Below, one piece after another: positions 1-9,707 of a stretch of DNA of 64,000 nucleotides (position 1 is its first letter; each line of letters opens with the position of its first letter). Both the position numbers and the translations under genes were made by a program. The DNA comes from Burkholderia anthina. GTDB lineage: Bacteria; Pseudomonadota; Gammaproteobacteria; Burkholderiales; Burkholderiaceae. The notes under the pieces were generated by a model. That model did no database searches, was not told the origin of the DNA, and saw nothing but the letters and a program-made list of their open reading frames with translations. The stretch spans positions 620,001 through 684,000 of the forward strand of contig NZ_LNJP01000003.1 of NCBI RefSeq assembly GCF_001547525.1. Reading direction: 5' to 3'.

Positions 1-284
1 AAGTCGTGAAAAACATGATTTCCCAGATTCGACGGAACATCAAAACCTGGGCGGCAGAATACCGGATGGACGGCCTGCGACCTCCTGACGACCCAGGAAC
101 ACGCAGGCATCATCAGCCGGGCAAACCGGCGGTTGAGGGCCGCACCGCGCGCGCCACGCGCCGGGAACGACCGCAGGGAGGCATGCCATCTCCGCAGGCG
201 GCAATTGTACGCGACGGCGCGCCACGCACACAATGCCGACGCCGCCGGGCCGCTGCGAAACGACGGCGCCGGCCCGCAGCACCG
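1..284. other. Left-edge sequence downstream of wspF
   Basis: GC-rich stretch between the window edge and the wspF stop codon. No reading frame here has coding character of its own; the open frames that cross it are antisense to wspF and are rich in Arg and Ala. No clear terminator with a T-run is visible. Confidence 0.4.
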
Positions 285-1304
285 TCAGTCGCGCGGCGCG
301 AGCGCGATCCGCGCGATCAGCCGGGGCGCGATCTGCTCGAGCGGCAGGATCGCCGACGCCGCGCCGATCGCCGCGGCCGCCTTCGGCATCCCGTACACGG
401 CGCTCGTCGCCTCGTCCTGCGCGATCGTGTACCAGCCCTTCGCACGCATCGCCTTCAGGCCGAGCGCGCCGTCGCGTCCCATGCCGGTCAGCAGCACGCC
501 GAGCGCCTCGCCCTGCCAGCCGTCCGCGACGCTGTTGAAGAACACGTCGATCGACGGCCGGTACGGCGTGTCGGCCGGATGCCGCGTATAGCCGAGCACG
601 CCGCGCGGCGACAGCGTCAGATGGTCGTTGGTCGCCGCGAGCAGCACCGCGCCGGCCTCCGGCACGCTGCCCTGCCGCGCGACGCGCACCGGCAGCCGCG
701 TATAGCCGTCGAGCCATTCGGCCATGCCGTACGCGAATGCCTGGTCGACGTGCTGGACGATCACGATCGCGGCCGGAAAATCGGCCGGCAGCGCGCGCAG
801 CAGCGCGGTGAGCGCGGTCGGCCCGCCCGCCGACGCACCGATCGCGACGAGCGTCGGCTGGCCGCGCGCGGACGCGGGCCCCGGCGGCACGAGCGCCGCG
901 GAACGGCTTTCGAGCAGCCGGCCGATCTGGTCGATCTTCGCGAGCAGCGCCTGCGGCGACGCGTCGGTCGACAGCCCGAGCGCGAGCGTCGGCGTGTCGA
1001 CCGCGTCGAGCGCGCCCGCGCCCATCGCCTCGTACACCGACGACGTGTTGGCGCTGACGCTCGCCGTCACGATCAGGATCGCGCACGGCGCGCGCGCCAT
1101 GATCCGCCGCGTCGCGGCGACGCCGTCGACCTTCGGCATCACGAGATCCATCAGCACGACGTCGGGCGGGTGCGCGACGCAGAAATCCACCGCCTCGTCG
1201 CCATCGGTCGCCACCCACAGCACGCGATGGTCCGCGCGCAGCGCGATCACGCGGCGCAGCGCCTCCACGGCCAGCGGCAGATCGTTGACGATGCCGATGT
1301 TCAT
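285..1304 (-). CDS. wspF: WspF, CheB-type protein-glutamate methylesterase
   Basis: This is a 339-residue CheB homologue. An N-terminal receiver domain (about residues 1-120, phospho-acceptor Asp53 in LMDLVMP) is followed by a methylesterase domain with the serine motif GASAGGP, the histidine motif VQHVDQ and the aspartate motif TGMGRDG. Residues IVND replace the usual double acid at the start; as I recall them, Pseudomonas WspF proteins carry the same residues. The family demethylates the WspA receptor and resets Wsp signalling. Its start overlaps the wspE stop by four bases (ATGA), so it is the last gene of the operon. In other species loss of wspF locks the pathway on and gives wrinkly or biofilm-forming colonies. 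Identity as wspF rather than general cheB rests on gene order. Confidence 0.93.
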   Translation of the reverse strand: MNIGIVNDLPLAVEALRRVIALRADHRVLWVATDGDEAVDFCVAHPPDVVLMDLVMPKVDGVAATRRIMARAPCAILIVTASVSANTSSVYEAMGAGALDAVDTPTLALGLSTDASPQALLAKIDQIGRLLESRSAALVPPGPASARGQPTLVAIGASAGGPTALTALLRALPADFPAAIVIVQHVDQAFAYGMAEWLDGYTRLPVRVARQGSVPEAGAVLLAATNDHLTLSPRGVLGYTRHPADTPYRPSIDVFFNSVADGWQGEALGVLLTGMGRDGALGLKAMRAKGWYTIAQDEATSAVYGMPKAAAAIGAASAILPLEQIAPRLIARIALAPRD

Positions 1305-3610
1305 TCTCGCGCGTCTCCGATCAGGTCGTGCACGGCATCGAGCAGCGCTTCGTCGTGGAAGCTGCTCTTCGCGAGGTAGTAATCGGCGCCGGCGTCGAGC
1401 CCGCGGCGGCGATCCTCGTCGCGATCCTTGTACGACACGATCATCACCGGCACGCGCTTGAGCATCGGGTCGTTCTTGATCAGCGTCACGAGTTCGATCC
1501 CGTCCATGCGCGGCATGTCGACGTCGGTCACGACGAGATCGAACGCATCGCTGCGCACCGCGTTCCACCCTTCCATCCCGTCGACCGCGACCGTCACGTC
1601 GTAGCCGCGCTTTTCCAGCAGCTTGCGTTCGAGCTCGCGCACCGTCAGCGAATCGTCGACGACGAGCACGCGGCGGCGCCGGTCGGCGAGCGCGAGCTGC
1701 GGATCGCGCGAGACCCGCGCGAGCTGCCCGCCGCGCACGAGCTTGTCGACCGAGCGGATCAGGTCCTCCACGTCGACGATCAGCACCGGGTCGCCGTTCT
1801 CGAGCAGCGCGCCGGCCGCGATGTTCTGGATCTTGTTCAGGCGGCTGTCGAGCGGCTGCACGACGAGCATCCGTTCGCCGAGGAAGCGGTCGACCGCGAC
1901 GCCGTACAGCTCGGGTTCGCCGCCGACGACCACGACGGCCGTACTGGCGCGCGCCACGTCGGGTTCGCCCGCGTCGAGCAACTGGTGCGCGGCGACGAGG
2001 CCCGCGCGCCGGCCGTCGAACGGAAAATGCGGCTGCCCTTCGAGCACGTCGATGTCGTCGTGCGCGAGTTCCAGCGTGCGGCGCACGTGCGCGAGCGGGA
2101 ACGCGTACGGCTCGCCGCCGACCTCGACGAGCAGGCTGCGGATCACCGACAGCGTGAGCGGCAACTGCAGCACGAAACGCATGCCGGCACCCGGCTCGTT
2201 GAAGATCCGCACCGCGCCGCGCACGCCGCGCACCATCTCCTGCACTGCATCGAGGCCGACGCCGCGCCCCGATACGTCGGTCACCGCGTCGCGCATCGAG
2301 AAGCCCGGCAGCAGCAGGAATTCGAGCAGTTCGGGATCGGACAGCCGCGCGGCCGTCTCGTCGTCGGTCAGGCGCTGGCGCACGACGGCCGCGCGCAGCG
2401 CGTCCATGTCGACGCCCGGCCCGTCGTCGATCACGCTGACGAGCAGCGAGCCGGCGCTGTGGCGCGCCTCGAGCGTGACGCTCGCCTCGGCCGGCTTGCC
2501 GCGCGCGTGCCGCGCTTCGGGCGAATCGACGCCGTGGTCGATCGCGTTGCGCAGCAGGTGGCCGAGCGGCGCGTCGAGCAGGTCGAGGATGTCGCGATCG
2601 ACCTGCGTGCCTTCGCCGACGATCGAGAAACGCACCTGCTTGCCGAGCGAGCGCGCGAGATCGCGCACGATGCGCGGATACGCACGCGTCGCGTCGCCGA
2701 ACGGCCGCATCCGGCATTGCAGCGCCTCGTCGTAAAGCTGCTCGGCGATGTGCGTGCTGCGCCGCTCGAAGCGGTCGAATTCGTCCATGCGCTCGGCGAG
2801 CGAGCGCTGCAGGTCGTTGAGCATGTGCCGAACTTCGTTCATCGACGCGAGCATGCCGGCGTCGAGATCGTCGGCGAACTGCTCGACCATCAGGTCGAGC
2901 GAACGGGCCGCGTCGCGCTGCGCGCGCTTCACGCGCAGCATCGATTCGGCGAACGGCTTGAGCCAGCGCGATTCGACCAGCGATTCGCCGGACAGGCTCA
3001 GCAGCCGGTTCAGCGTATCGGCGCGCACGCGGCGCATCGCGCCGGCGCCCGCCACGCGCCCGGCCTGGGCCGGATCCGGCGCCGGGCCCGACACGGCGAG
3101 CGGCGGCACCGCGGCACCGGCCCCGACCGGCTCGTTCGCGGCGCCGTCGTGCTCGCGATACGGCACGAACGACGGCGGTGCGGGCGGCGGCGCGGCGGCC
3201 GGCGCCTGCATCGTCTGCGCGCCGTCGGCGCCCGTCAGCGCCGCCGCGAACACGTCGATCTCGGTCTGCGACACGGGATGCCCCTGCGGATCGCCGACGC
3301 GCACCAGCAAATCGACGCCGGCCAGCAGCACGTCGACGTGCGTGGCCGTCAGTGCGATCGTGCCGGCCTGCGCGGCGACGAAGCACTCTTCCATCCGCCC
3401 CGCGATCTCGACGCCCATCGGCACGCCGACGATGCGGGCGGCGCCCTTCAGCGAATGCGCGGCGCGCATGCACGCTTCGAGCGCGACGGAATCGGGCTCG
3501 CCCGATTCGAGCGCGAGCAGCCGCTCCGACAGCGCCTGCGTCTGCGTGCGCGTCTCCTCGCGATACAGCTCGAGCAGCGACAGGTGGCTCAGGTCGTCGT
3601 CACCGCTCAT
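1301..3610 (-). CDS. wspE: WspE, CheA-type hybrid histidine kinase/response regulator
   Basis: The 769-residue protein has an N-terminal HPt domain with phospho-accepting His52 in AAHSLKGAAR, a dimerisation/HATPase core (LLRNAIDHGVDSPE, VIDDGPGVD, GRGVGLDAV), a CheW-like domain and a C-terminal receiver domain (VLVVDDSLTVRE, VVTDVDMPRMDG). This CheA-CheY fusion is the hallmark of Wsp-type chemosensory systems. It should phosphorylate its own receiver, WspF and the output protein under control of WspA. The ATG overlaps the wspD stop (ATGA), and the 3' end overlaps wspF in the same way, indicating translational coupling. A longer in-frame extension beyond this start was rejected because it runs through wspD and has no domain content. 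Confidence 0.94.
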   Translation of the reverse strand: MSGDDDLSHLSLLELYREETRTQTQALSERLLALESGEPDSVALEACMRAAHSLKGAARIVGVPMGVEIAGRMEECFVAAQAGTIALTATHVDVLLAGVDLLVRVGDPQGHPVSQTEIDVFAAALTGADGAQTMQAPAAAPPPAPPSFVPYREHDGAANEPVGAGAAVPPLAVSGPAPDPAQAGRVAGAGAMRRVRADTLNRLLSLSGESLVESRWLKPFAESMLRVKRAQRDAARSLDLMVEQFADDLDAGMLASMNEVRHMLNDLQRSLAERMDEFDRFERRSTHIAEQLYDEALQCRMRPFGDATRAYPRIVRDLARSLGKQVRFSIVGEGTQVDRDILDLLDAPLGHLLRNAIDHGVDSPEARHARGKPAEASVTLEARHSAGSLLVSVIDDGPGVDMDALRAAVVRQRLTDDETAARLSDPELLEFLLLPGFSMRDAVTDVSGRGVGLDAVQEMVRGVRGAVRIFNEPGAGMRFVLQLPLTLSVIRSLLVEVGGEPYAFPLAHVRRTLELAHDDIDVLEGQPHFPFDGRRAGLVAAHQLLDAGEPDVARASTAVVVVGGEPELYGVAVDRFLGERMLVVQPLDSRLNKIQNIAAGALLENGDPVLIVDVEDLIRSVDKLVRGGQLARVSRDPQLALADRRRRVLVVDDSLTVRELERKLLEKRGYDVTVAVDGMEGWNAVRSDAFDLVVTDVDMPRMDGIELVTLIKNDPMLKRVPVMIVSYKDRDEDRRRGLDAGADYYLAKSSFHDEALLDAVHDLIGDARE

Positions 3611-4323
3611 CGCATGCTCCGTGTCACGGCGTCGAACAGACGGTCGTCGTCGAGCAGCCCCACCGACTTGCCGCGCCACGACAGCACGCCGCGCGACAGG
3701 CCGGCGCTCGCACGCCCGACCGTCGCGGGCACCGGCACCCAGTCGGACGCGCCGAAGCGCAGCACGCCCTCGACTTCGTCCACCGGAAACACGACCGGTT
3801 CGCCCTGGTGCGCGGCCACCAGCAGCCGCGTGAAACGGCCGTCGCCACCACCGCTCCCGCCGCGGCCGGCCTTGCCGGCATCGAGGCCGAGCAGCGCGCC
3901 GATCGAGATCGCGATACGCAGCGTGCCGCGGATGTTGACCACACCGCGCACGGCGGAATGGCGTCGATGCGGCAGCGAATGGATCGGGCGCGTGCCGGCG
4001 ATCTCGCGCAGCACGCCGATCGGCAGCGCGAGCCATTCGTCGGCCACCCGGAACGCGAGCGCCGCATGGCGCGCGTCGCCGGCGTCGTCGCCCGCGCGCG
4101 CCGTGCCGAACGCGCTCATCCGGCGCGTGACGTCCGCCATCTCGGCCACGTCGAGCGGACGCTCGAGCAGCCTCGCCGCGTTCGACGCATAGACCGGGCA
4201 GTTCAGGCAGCGCTGGCAGTCGTTCAGCCGTTCGCACGAGCGGTCGCCGCGCGTGCCGATCCGGTTCCAGCAGTCGTCGACGTCGAGCGTCGCATCGTCA
4301 GTGGCAGCGGCGTCGCGGTTCAT
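3607..4323 (-). CDS. wspD: WspD, CheW-type coupling protein
   Basis: A 238-residue CheW-fold protein. The first 70 or so residues hold a cysteine-containing segment (CWNRIG, CERLNDCQRCLNCPVY) that resembles the N-terminus of WspD proteins. The CheW domain follows (FRVADEWLALPIGVLREI, RGVVNIRGTLRIAISIGALLG). It links WspA to WspE. The ATG has a strong Shine-Dalgarno (GGAGGAATGC). The gene lies 46 bases after wspC and overlaps wspE by four bases. The operon has a second, shorter CheW protein (WspB), the two-coupler arrangement usual for Wsp loci. Confidence 0.9.
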   Translation of the reverse strand: MNRDAAATDDATLDVDDCWNRIGTRGDRSCERLNDCQRCLNCPVYASNAARLLERPLDVAEMADVTRRMSAFGTARAGDDAGDARHAALAFRVADEWLALPIGVLREIAGTRPIHSLPHRRHSAVRGVVNIRGTLRIAISIGALLGLDAGKAGRGGSGGGDGRFTRLLVAAHQGEPVVFPVDEVEGVLRFGASDWVPVPATVGRASAGLSRGVLSWRGKSVGLLDDDRLFDAVTRSMR

Positions 4324-4369
4324 GCATTCCTCCGGTCATCGCGGTGTCGGTCCCATTCCCGTCGTCGTG

Positions 4370-5776
4370 TCAGCCGGCCGAACGCCGGGCGCGTTCGAGC
4401 AGCCATTGCGCGCCCGCGCGATCGCCGCCGACGTCGAGCAGCGTCGCGAGATGCGTCAGCGCCTCGTGATGCGTGGGGCGCAGGTACAGCGCCTTCCGGT
4501 AGAAGTCGCTCGCTTCCGCGGCGCGCCCGCGCGCATCCGCGATCAACCCGTTCAGGTAGAACGCATCGGCATGCGGGCCGACGCGCGCCGAGAACTGCGC
4601 GAGCACGCGCTCGGCCTCGTCGAACGCGCCCGCGTTCGCCAGCGCCTGCGCATCTTCCAGCGTCGGCGTGTCGTCGAGCGTCGACGCGACGCCGTCGTGA
4701 GCCGGCGCGGCGGCCTCGGCGGTTGCCAACGCCAGGTCGGCCCGTGCGCCGATCGCGGCCGTCTGCACGGCCGGCGCCGCTGCCGCGAACGGCTCACGCG
4801 CGTCGCCGCGCCAGGCCGGCGGCGCCACGGCCGGCACCGCGCGCGGGGCGACCGTGAAGCGGTCCGCGCGCCGGGACGCCGCCGCGGCGGACAGCGGCGC
4901 AACCGGCCGCACCGCGCCCGCATCGACCGGCGCGCCGGCCGGCTCGCGATGAAACGCGAACGCGAGCGGCACGCGCGCCGAGCGCATCCCGTGCCGCATC
5001 GCGACGCCTGTTTCGGCCGGCCCGACGAACAGCATGCCGTCGTCGGCAAGACGCGCGTCGAGCGAGCGGATCACGCGATCCTGCGCATCGCGGTCGAAAT
5101 AGATCAGCACGTTGCGGCAGAACACGAAGTCGTAGCGAATGCCGGTATCGGGCACCGGCTCGACGAGGTTCGCGTGGCTGAACTGCACGCACGCGCGCAC
5201 GCGCTCGTCGAGCAGCCAGCCGTCGCGGGTCGGCGTGAAATACCGCGTACGGAACTCGGTCGCCGTCCCGCGGAATGCATTGCGCCCGTAACAGCCCAGC
5301 CGCGCCTGCTCGATCGCGCGCGCGCTGAGGTCGATCGCGTCGATCGCGAAGCTGGCCGGCTCGAGCCCCGCATCCAGCAACGCCATCGCCGCCGAATACG
5401 GCTCCTCGCCCGTCGAACACGGCGCGCTCAGCACGCGGATCACGCGGCCGGGCATTGCGGCGAGTCGTTCGGCAGCCAGCCGCGCGAGCGTCGCGAAGGC
5501 CTCGCGGTCGCGGAAGAACCATGTCTCCGGAACGACGAACAGCTCGATCAGCGCGCGCCGTTCGTCGGCCGACGCGTTGAGCTGCTGCCAGTACGCATCG
5601 AGCGCTTCCGGCGTCACGGGCGCTCGCGCAGCCGACGGCACGCGCTCGCCGTCGGCCTGCAGCGCATGCACGCGATCGGTCAACGCCCGCATCAGGAAAT
5701 CGTTGCCGAGCGAATCGGGGTCGATGCCGGTCTCGCGCAGCAACCAGCCGCGAAATCGCGATTCGGACACGTTCAT
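4370..5776 (-). CDS. wspC: WspC, CheR-type methyltransferase with C-terminal TPR
   Basis: This 468-residue protein begins with a CheR methyltransferase domain: N-terminal helical part, then the SAM-binding segment (VLSAPCSTGEEPYSAAMAL), the acidic strand (IDAIDLSARAIEQAR) and the motif YDFVFCRNVLIYFD. After an Ala/Pro-rich linker there is a tetratricopeptide-like segment (about residues 370-460, for example AFYLNGLIADARGRAAEASDFYRKAL), as in WspC proteins. It should methylate glutamates of WspA, opposing WspF. The ATG overlaps the wspB stop by four bases. Family assignment is firm; specificity for WspA is inferred from the operon. Confidence 0.92.
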   Translation of the reverse strand: MNVSESRFRGWLLRETGIDPDSLGNDFLMRALTDRVHALQADGERVPSAARAPVTPEALDAYWQQLNASADERRALIELFVVPETWFFRDREAFATLARLAAERLAAMPGRVIRVLSAPCSTGEEPYSAAMALLDAGLEPASFAIDAIDLSARAIEQARLGCYGRNAFRGTATEFRTRYFTPTRDGWLLDERVRACVQFSHANLVEPVPDTGIRYDFVFCRNVLIYFDRDAQDRVIRSLDARLADDGMLFVGPAETGVAMRHGMRSARVPLAFAFHREPAGAPVDAGAVRPVAPLSAAAASRRADRFTVAPRAVPAVAPPAWRGDAREPFAAAAPAVQTAAIGARADLALATAEAAAPAHDGVASTLDDTPTLEDAQALANAGAFDEAERVLAQFSARVGPHADAFYLNGLIADARGRAAEASDFYRKALYLRPTHHEALTHLATLLDVGGDRAGAQWLLERARRSAG

Positions 5777-6285
5777 GCAGACTCCTCCCCGTGGCCCGAC
5801 AGGCCGTCGAACAGATACAGGCGCGCAACGTCGTCGATCAGGTCGGGCACCGACACCTGCTGCACGACGCCGTCGGGCGTGTTCGCGACCCGCCCGAGCC
5901 AGCGCGTGCGCGCGGTCGCGATGCCGCTCGCGCGAAACGCCGCGCGGTCGATCCGCATCGTCTGCGTCGCACGCTCGACGATCAGGCCGATCGTGCGCTC
6001 GCCGTCAGCGTGACCGGCGCGATAGCGGACCAGCACGAGCCGCGTCGAGCGCAGCGCCTGCGCGCGCCGCCCGAGCGCCAGCATCGGCACGTCGATCACC
6101 GGCACCGGCTGGCCGTCGCGCATCAGCAGCCCGGCAATCCAGTCGGGCGCGCCGGGCATCGCCTTCATGACGGCGAGCGGCAGCACCTTGTCGATGCCGG
6201 CCGCGTCGAGCGCATAACGCTCGCCGTCGAGCTCGAACATCAGGAACAGCGCGCGGGCGCCGTTCTGCGGATCGGCGCGCGTCAC
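5773..6285 (-). CDS. wspB: WspB, CheW-type coupling protein
   Basis: A 170-residue single-domain CheW protein ([59 protein letters not shown]). It starts at a GTG codon overlapping the wspA stop (GTGA) and ends overlapping wspC (ATGA). The GTG was chosen because it gives the correct N-terminus for the CheW fold and fits the overlap pattern of the operon; a longer open frame only crosses wspA out of frame. It should bridge the WspA receptor tip and WspE kinase together with WspD. Confidence 0.88.
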   Translation of the reverse strand: MTRADPQNGARALFLMFELDGERYALDAAGIDKVLPLAVMKAMPGAPDWIAGLLMRDGQPVPVIDVPMLALGRRAQALRSTRLVLVRYRAGHADGERTIGLIVERATQTMRIDRAAFRASGIATARTRWLGRVANTPDGVVQQVSVPDLIDDVARLYLFDGLSGHGEESA

Positions 6286-7958
6286 GCGTCGACCTTGAAG
6301 CGCGACACGCTGGTGCGCAACTGGTTCGCGACGAGCGTCAGGTCGTCGATCGCCTGCGACGACTGGCGCAGCGATTCGGCCGTCTGCTGCGCGGCCTCCG
6401 ACAGTTGCGACAGCGCCTGCGTGATCTGCTCGGCGCCGTTTGCCTGCGTCTGCATGCCTTCGTTGACCATCTGGAAGCGCGGCGCGAGCGTCTGCACCTC
6501 GGCGATGATCTGCGACAGTTGCCCGCCGACCTGCTGCACGTCGAGCATCCCGCGGCGGACTTCCTCGGAGAACTTGTCCATCCCCATCACGCCCGCCGAC
6601 ACGGCCGACTGGATTTCCTTCACCGTCTGCTCGATGTCGTAGGTCGCCACCGCCGTCTGGTCGGCGAGGCGGCGGATCTCGGTCGCGACGACCGCGAAGC
6701 CGCGGCCGTACTCGCCGGCCTTCTCGGCCTCGATCGCCGCGTTCAGCGACAGCAGGTTGGTCTGGTCGGCCACCTTGGTGATCGTCGCGACCACCTGGTT
6801 GATGTTCAGCGCCTTCTCGTTGAGGATCGCGAGCTTCGCGTTCACCGAGCCGGCCGCGTCCATCACGCTGCGCATCGTCTCGCCCATCCGCGTGAGCCCG
6901 CTCTGGCTCACGCCCGCGAGCGTCGCCGACTGCTCGGCCACGCCGGCCACCTCGTTCATCGTGCGCAGCAGGTCGCGCGACGTCGCGAAGATCTCGCGCG
7001 AGGTCGCGCCGATCTCGGTCGTCGTCGCCGCGGTTTCGTTCGCGGTCGCCTGCTGCTCGCGCGAGGTGGCCGCGATCTCGGCCACCGACGTCGTCACCTG
7101 CAGCGACGATTGCTGCGCGCGCGACACCAGCTCGGTCAGCTCGTCGGCCATCCGGTTGAAGCCCGTCTCGAGCGTGCCGAACTCGTCGCGGCGACGCAGG
7201 TCGAGGCGATGTGTCAGGTTGCCGGTGCGCATCACGTCGTGCACCTCGACGAGCCGCGCCATCGGCACGGTGACCGAACGGTACAGCATGTAGCCGAGTC
7301 CGAGCGCGGACAGCAGCATGAACGCCAGCGCGGTCGCCAGCACGATCTCGGTGTCCTGCACGGATTCGCGGATCAGCTTCGCGGACTGCTCGGCGAACTT
7401 GCGGTTCTCCTGCACCAGCACGTTCGCGTTGCGCACGACCTCGGTCCACGCGGGCAGCGTTTTCGCGTACGCGGCGACCGCGTCTTCGCGCGACGCGCGG
7501 CCCTTCTGCACCGCTTCGTTCAGCAACGGCACGTAGTGATCGTAGGCGCCGCGGAACGCCGTGAAGCGCTGCCGGTCGTCGTCGCGAAACGTCGTGTTCT
7601 GGTAGTCCACCGTCAGCGACTCGACCTCCTTCAGCGCGTCGGCGATCTTCGCGAGATCGCGCTGCGCGGCGTCGGGATCGGTTTCGACGAAGATCGCGCG
7701 CTGCAGCAGCGTGAACGATTCGTTGACCGCGCCGCGCAGCGTCGACGCGAGGTAGACGCCGGGCAGCGAGTCGCGCTCGATGCTGACGGCTTCGGCGTTG
7801 ATCGCACGCAGTCGCTCGTACGACACGCCGGCCGTCACCAGCATCAGCACGAACAGCACGCCGAAGCTGAGCAGGATGCGATTGCCGAGCGTCAGCCGGG
7901 CGGCGCCGATCGTCGGATGCAGGCTTTCATTGGTCGCGCGGGGCGTCACGGTGGCCAT
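6282..7958 (-). CDS. wspA: WspA, methyl-accepting chemotaxis-type receptor
   Basis: The 558-residue protein has a first membrane helix (about residues 30-48), a periplasmic 4-helix-bundle sensor region, a second membrane helix (about 205-230), a HAMP linker and a cytoplasmic signalling domain whose hairpin tip reads [35 protein letters not shown] in pieces. It is the sensor of the Wsp pathway, which in Pseudomonas responds to surface contact. The ATG for MATVTPRA was chosen; an in-frame upstream ATG lacks support. The gene follows wspHRR after a 123-bp spacer containing a strong GC hairpin and ends in a GTGA overlap with wspB. Confidence 0.92.
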   Translation of the reverse strand: MATVTPRATNESLHPTIGAARLTLGNRILLSFGVLFVLMLVTAGVSYERLRAINAEAVSIERDSLPGVYLASTLRGAVNESFTLLQRAIFVETDPDAAQRDLAKIADALKEVESLTVDYQNTTFRDDDRQRFTAFRGAYDHYVPLLNEAVQKGRASREDAVAAYAKTLPAWTEVVRNANVLVQENRKFAEQSAKLIRESVQDTEIVLATALAFMLLSALGLGYMLYRSVTVPMARLVEVHDVMRTGNLTHRLDLRRRDEFGTLETGFNRMADELTELVSRAQQSSLQVTTSVAEIAATSREQQATANETAATTTEIGATSREIFATSRDLLRTMNEVAGVAEQSATLAGVSQSGLTRMGETMRSVMDAAGSVNAKLAILNEKALNINQVVATITKVADQTNLLSLNAAIEAEKAGEYGRGFAVVATEIRRLADQTAVATYDIEQTVKEIQSAVSAGVMGMDKFSEEVRRGMLDVQQVGGQLSQIIAEVQTLAPRFQMVNEGMQTQANGAEQITQALSQLSEAAQQTAESLRQSSQAIDDLTLVANQLRTSVSRFKVDA

Positions 7959-8049
7959 GTTCGTTATGGGCTTTCTAAATTCAGCGTTGAAAAAACCGCG
8001 CCCGCGTGCGCGCCGAATGGCGCGCCACGAGCGCATCGGGGTCTCCCGG

Positions 8050-8077
8050 GCGGCGCGGCGGCGGCAGGCCGCGCCGC
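8050..8077 (-). repeat. GC hairpin just after the wspHRR stop
   Basis: A perfect 10-bp inverted repeat (GCGGCGCGGC and its complement) with an 8-base loop sits four bases after the wspHRR stop in the direction of transcription. No T-run follows immediately. It may act as an attenuator or RNA-stability element separating wspHRR from wspA-F; that role is inferred. Confidence 0.5.
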
Positions 8078-8081
8078 GACA

Positions 8082-9215
8082 TCACCGCTCCGCCTGCGCC
8101 GGCAGCCGAAGCGCGACCATGAAACCGCGCGCCGTATTGCGCATCAGGATCTGGCCGCGATGCCGCGCCGCCGTTGCGCGGACGAATGCGAGGCCGAGGC
8201 CGAAACCGCCGCGCGCCGCGCCATGCGCGGATTCGAGCTGCACGAACGACTCGGTCGCGGCGGTACGCTGCTCCGGCGCGATGCCGGCGCCGGCATCCTC
8301 GACGCCGATCAGCCAGGCGCCGTCCTCGCCGCCCAGCGTGCAATGTACGTCCATCCCGGCCGGGCCGTATTTCAGCCCGTTGTCGACCAGGTTCGCGACC
8401 GCGCGCGTCAGCATCATCCGGTCGCCCATCGTCACGCACTCGCCGTCGGGCACGTGCGCGATCACCCGGCAGCCGAGCCCGGCCGCCTTCTCCCACAGCT
8501 GGTCGACGGCGTCGACCACGATCTCGTTGAGACTCACGACTTCGTGCGCGCGGCGCTCGGACTGCGCGCGGGTCAGGTGGATGAAGCCGTCGGCGAGCGC
8601 GAGCGCGCGCCGCGCATGGCCGGCGATGCGCTCCATGATCGCCGGCATGTCGCCGTGTTCGGCCCGGTAGACGTCGAGCAGCGCGAGGATCGACGTCTGC
8701 GGCGAACGCATGTCGTGCGACAGGAAATCGAGCGCCTCGTCGCGCTGCCGCGACATCAGGTACGAATTCGAGTGGTAGCGAATGCGCGCGGTCAGTTCCA
8801 TCGCGTCGGGAAGCTTCACCAGATAGTCGTTCGCGCCGGCGATGAACGCCTCGCGCTTGACGATCGGCTCTTCCTTCGCGGACAGCACGATGATCGGCAC
8901 GCGCGCGGTGCCGGCGTCCGCGCGCCACGCGCGCACGAGATCGAGGCCGTCGATCTCCGGCATCACAAGATCCTGCAGGATGACCGTCGGCTTCACGTCG
9001 CGCGCGACCGCCATCGCCCGATGTGCATCGGTGCACACGTGCAGGTCGATGTCGTGCTCGCTGCGCAACGCGCGGCGGATCACCTCGCCGACGAATGGCT
9101 GATCGTCGACAAGGAGGACCGATAACCCCGATTCGAGGCAATCCGAGGCATTATCACTACTCGATTCTTTCATAAATCCAGTTTCAAACGCCGAATCTCC
9201 AAACGATTCTTTCAT
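8082..9215 (-). CDS. wspHRR: WspHRR, hybrid response regulator/histidine kinase
   Basis: A 377-residue protein with an N-terminal receiver domain (LSVLLVDDQPFVGEV, phospho-acceptor Asp in VILQDLVMPEIDG) followed by a histidine kinase core: HisKA motif LSHDMRSPQTSI, then N, G1 and G2 boxes (NLVDNGLKYG, GVEDAGAGI, GGFGLGLAF). No GGDEF domain is present. In Burkholderia cenocepacia the equivalent gene heads the wsp cluster and replaces the diguanylate cyclase WspR. It probably receives phosphate from WspE and passes it to an unlinked partner. The first ATG has no good ribosome site; a second in-frame ATG 42 bases downstream begins with the same four codons, so the start could be at 9173. Confidence 0.88.
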   Translation of the reverse strand: MKESFGDSAFETGFMKESSSDNASDCLESGLSVLLVDDQPFVGEVIRRALRSEHDIDLHVCTDAHRAMAVARDVKPTVILQDLVMPEIDGLDLVRAWRADAGTARVPIIVLSAKEEPIVKREAFIAGANDYLVKLPDAMELTARIRYHSNSYLMSRQRDEALDFLSHDMRSPQTSILALLDVYRAEHGDMPAIMERIAGHARRALALADGFIHLTRAQSERRAHEVVSLNEIVVDAVDQLWEKAAGLGCRVIAHVPDGECVTMGDRMMLTRAVANLVDNGLKYGPAGMDVHCTLGGEDGAWLIGVEDAGAGIAPEQRTAATESFVQLESAHGAARGGFGLGLAFVRATAARHRGQILMRNTARGFMVALRLPAQAER

Positions 9216-9707
9216 AGGAGTTGTTTATCCGACTTGGGCGCCATCTTATATTGGCAGTTGAAAAACCCGCCTGATTCCGCGGATTAGGCCTGTCGGCACT
9301 GCCTTGCGGGGCCTCGGACGCCGTTGTTTCCCCGTCGGCGACCGCATTACCTCCGCATTCTTTCTCTCAATAAACATAACCGGCTGATTCTAAATGAAAT
9401 TAGAACACAGCATCTATCTCCTTCCGGTTTAGTTTTGCCAAATATGCAGAAAGAGACGGAAACGGATAAATCGGATCATTTCCGGATTCGACGCACGATA
9501 ACGTTTGCGAGACCCGCGCCATAAGGCTTGCATGTCGTGCAAGGCTGCGGGATCAGTCGTATTGGGGCCCGATCCTGACAAGTCCAACCGGCAGTGGGAC
9601 GGGGAAATCGCACGGCGGCCGACGCTCGATCCGCATGCGTAGGAGAACCGGCGGCGGAGCCGGCAGGACGCCGGCCCCGTGGGGGTGAGTCGTGAGCCCG
9701 CGCCCGA
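9216..9707. other. Intergenic region: wspHRR 5' side and antiporter 3' side
   Basis: A 490-bp gap. The part next to wspHRR (about 9216-9480) is relatively AT-rich and must hold its promoter; a TATAAG-like hexamer lies on the minus strand near 9248-9255 but no convincing -35 partner is visible. The part next to the antiporter stop has a short GCCGGC inverted repeat (9659-9675) without a T-run. A 66-codon plus-strand open frame here has no ribosome site or protein-like composition. Confidence 0.45.

Noticed and set aside
1305..3473. Long open frame extending wspF upstream across wspE
   Set aside because: It is the out-of-frame shadow of wspE, Arg/Ala-rich, with no domain; the true wspF start is fixed by the ATGA overlap at 1301-1304.
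1328..4192. Very long plus-strand open frame antisense to wspE/wspD
   Set aside because: GC-rich antisense shadow; the translation is His/Arg-rich and low in complexity, while the minus strand carries clear CheA and CheW domains.
6405..9125. 906-codon plus-strand open frame antisense to wspA and wspHRR
   Set aside because: Antisense of two recognised genes, composition typical of a shadow frame.
9324..9524. 66-codon plus-strand open frame in the wspHRR upstream gap
   Set aside because: No ribosome site, no protein-like pattern, and it lies in the AT-rich promoter region.
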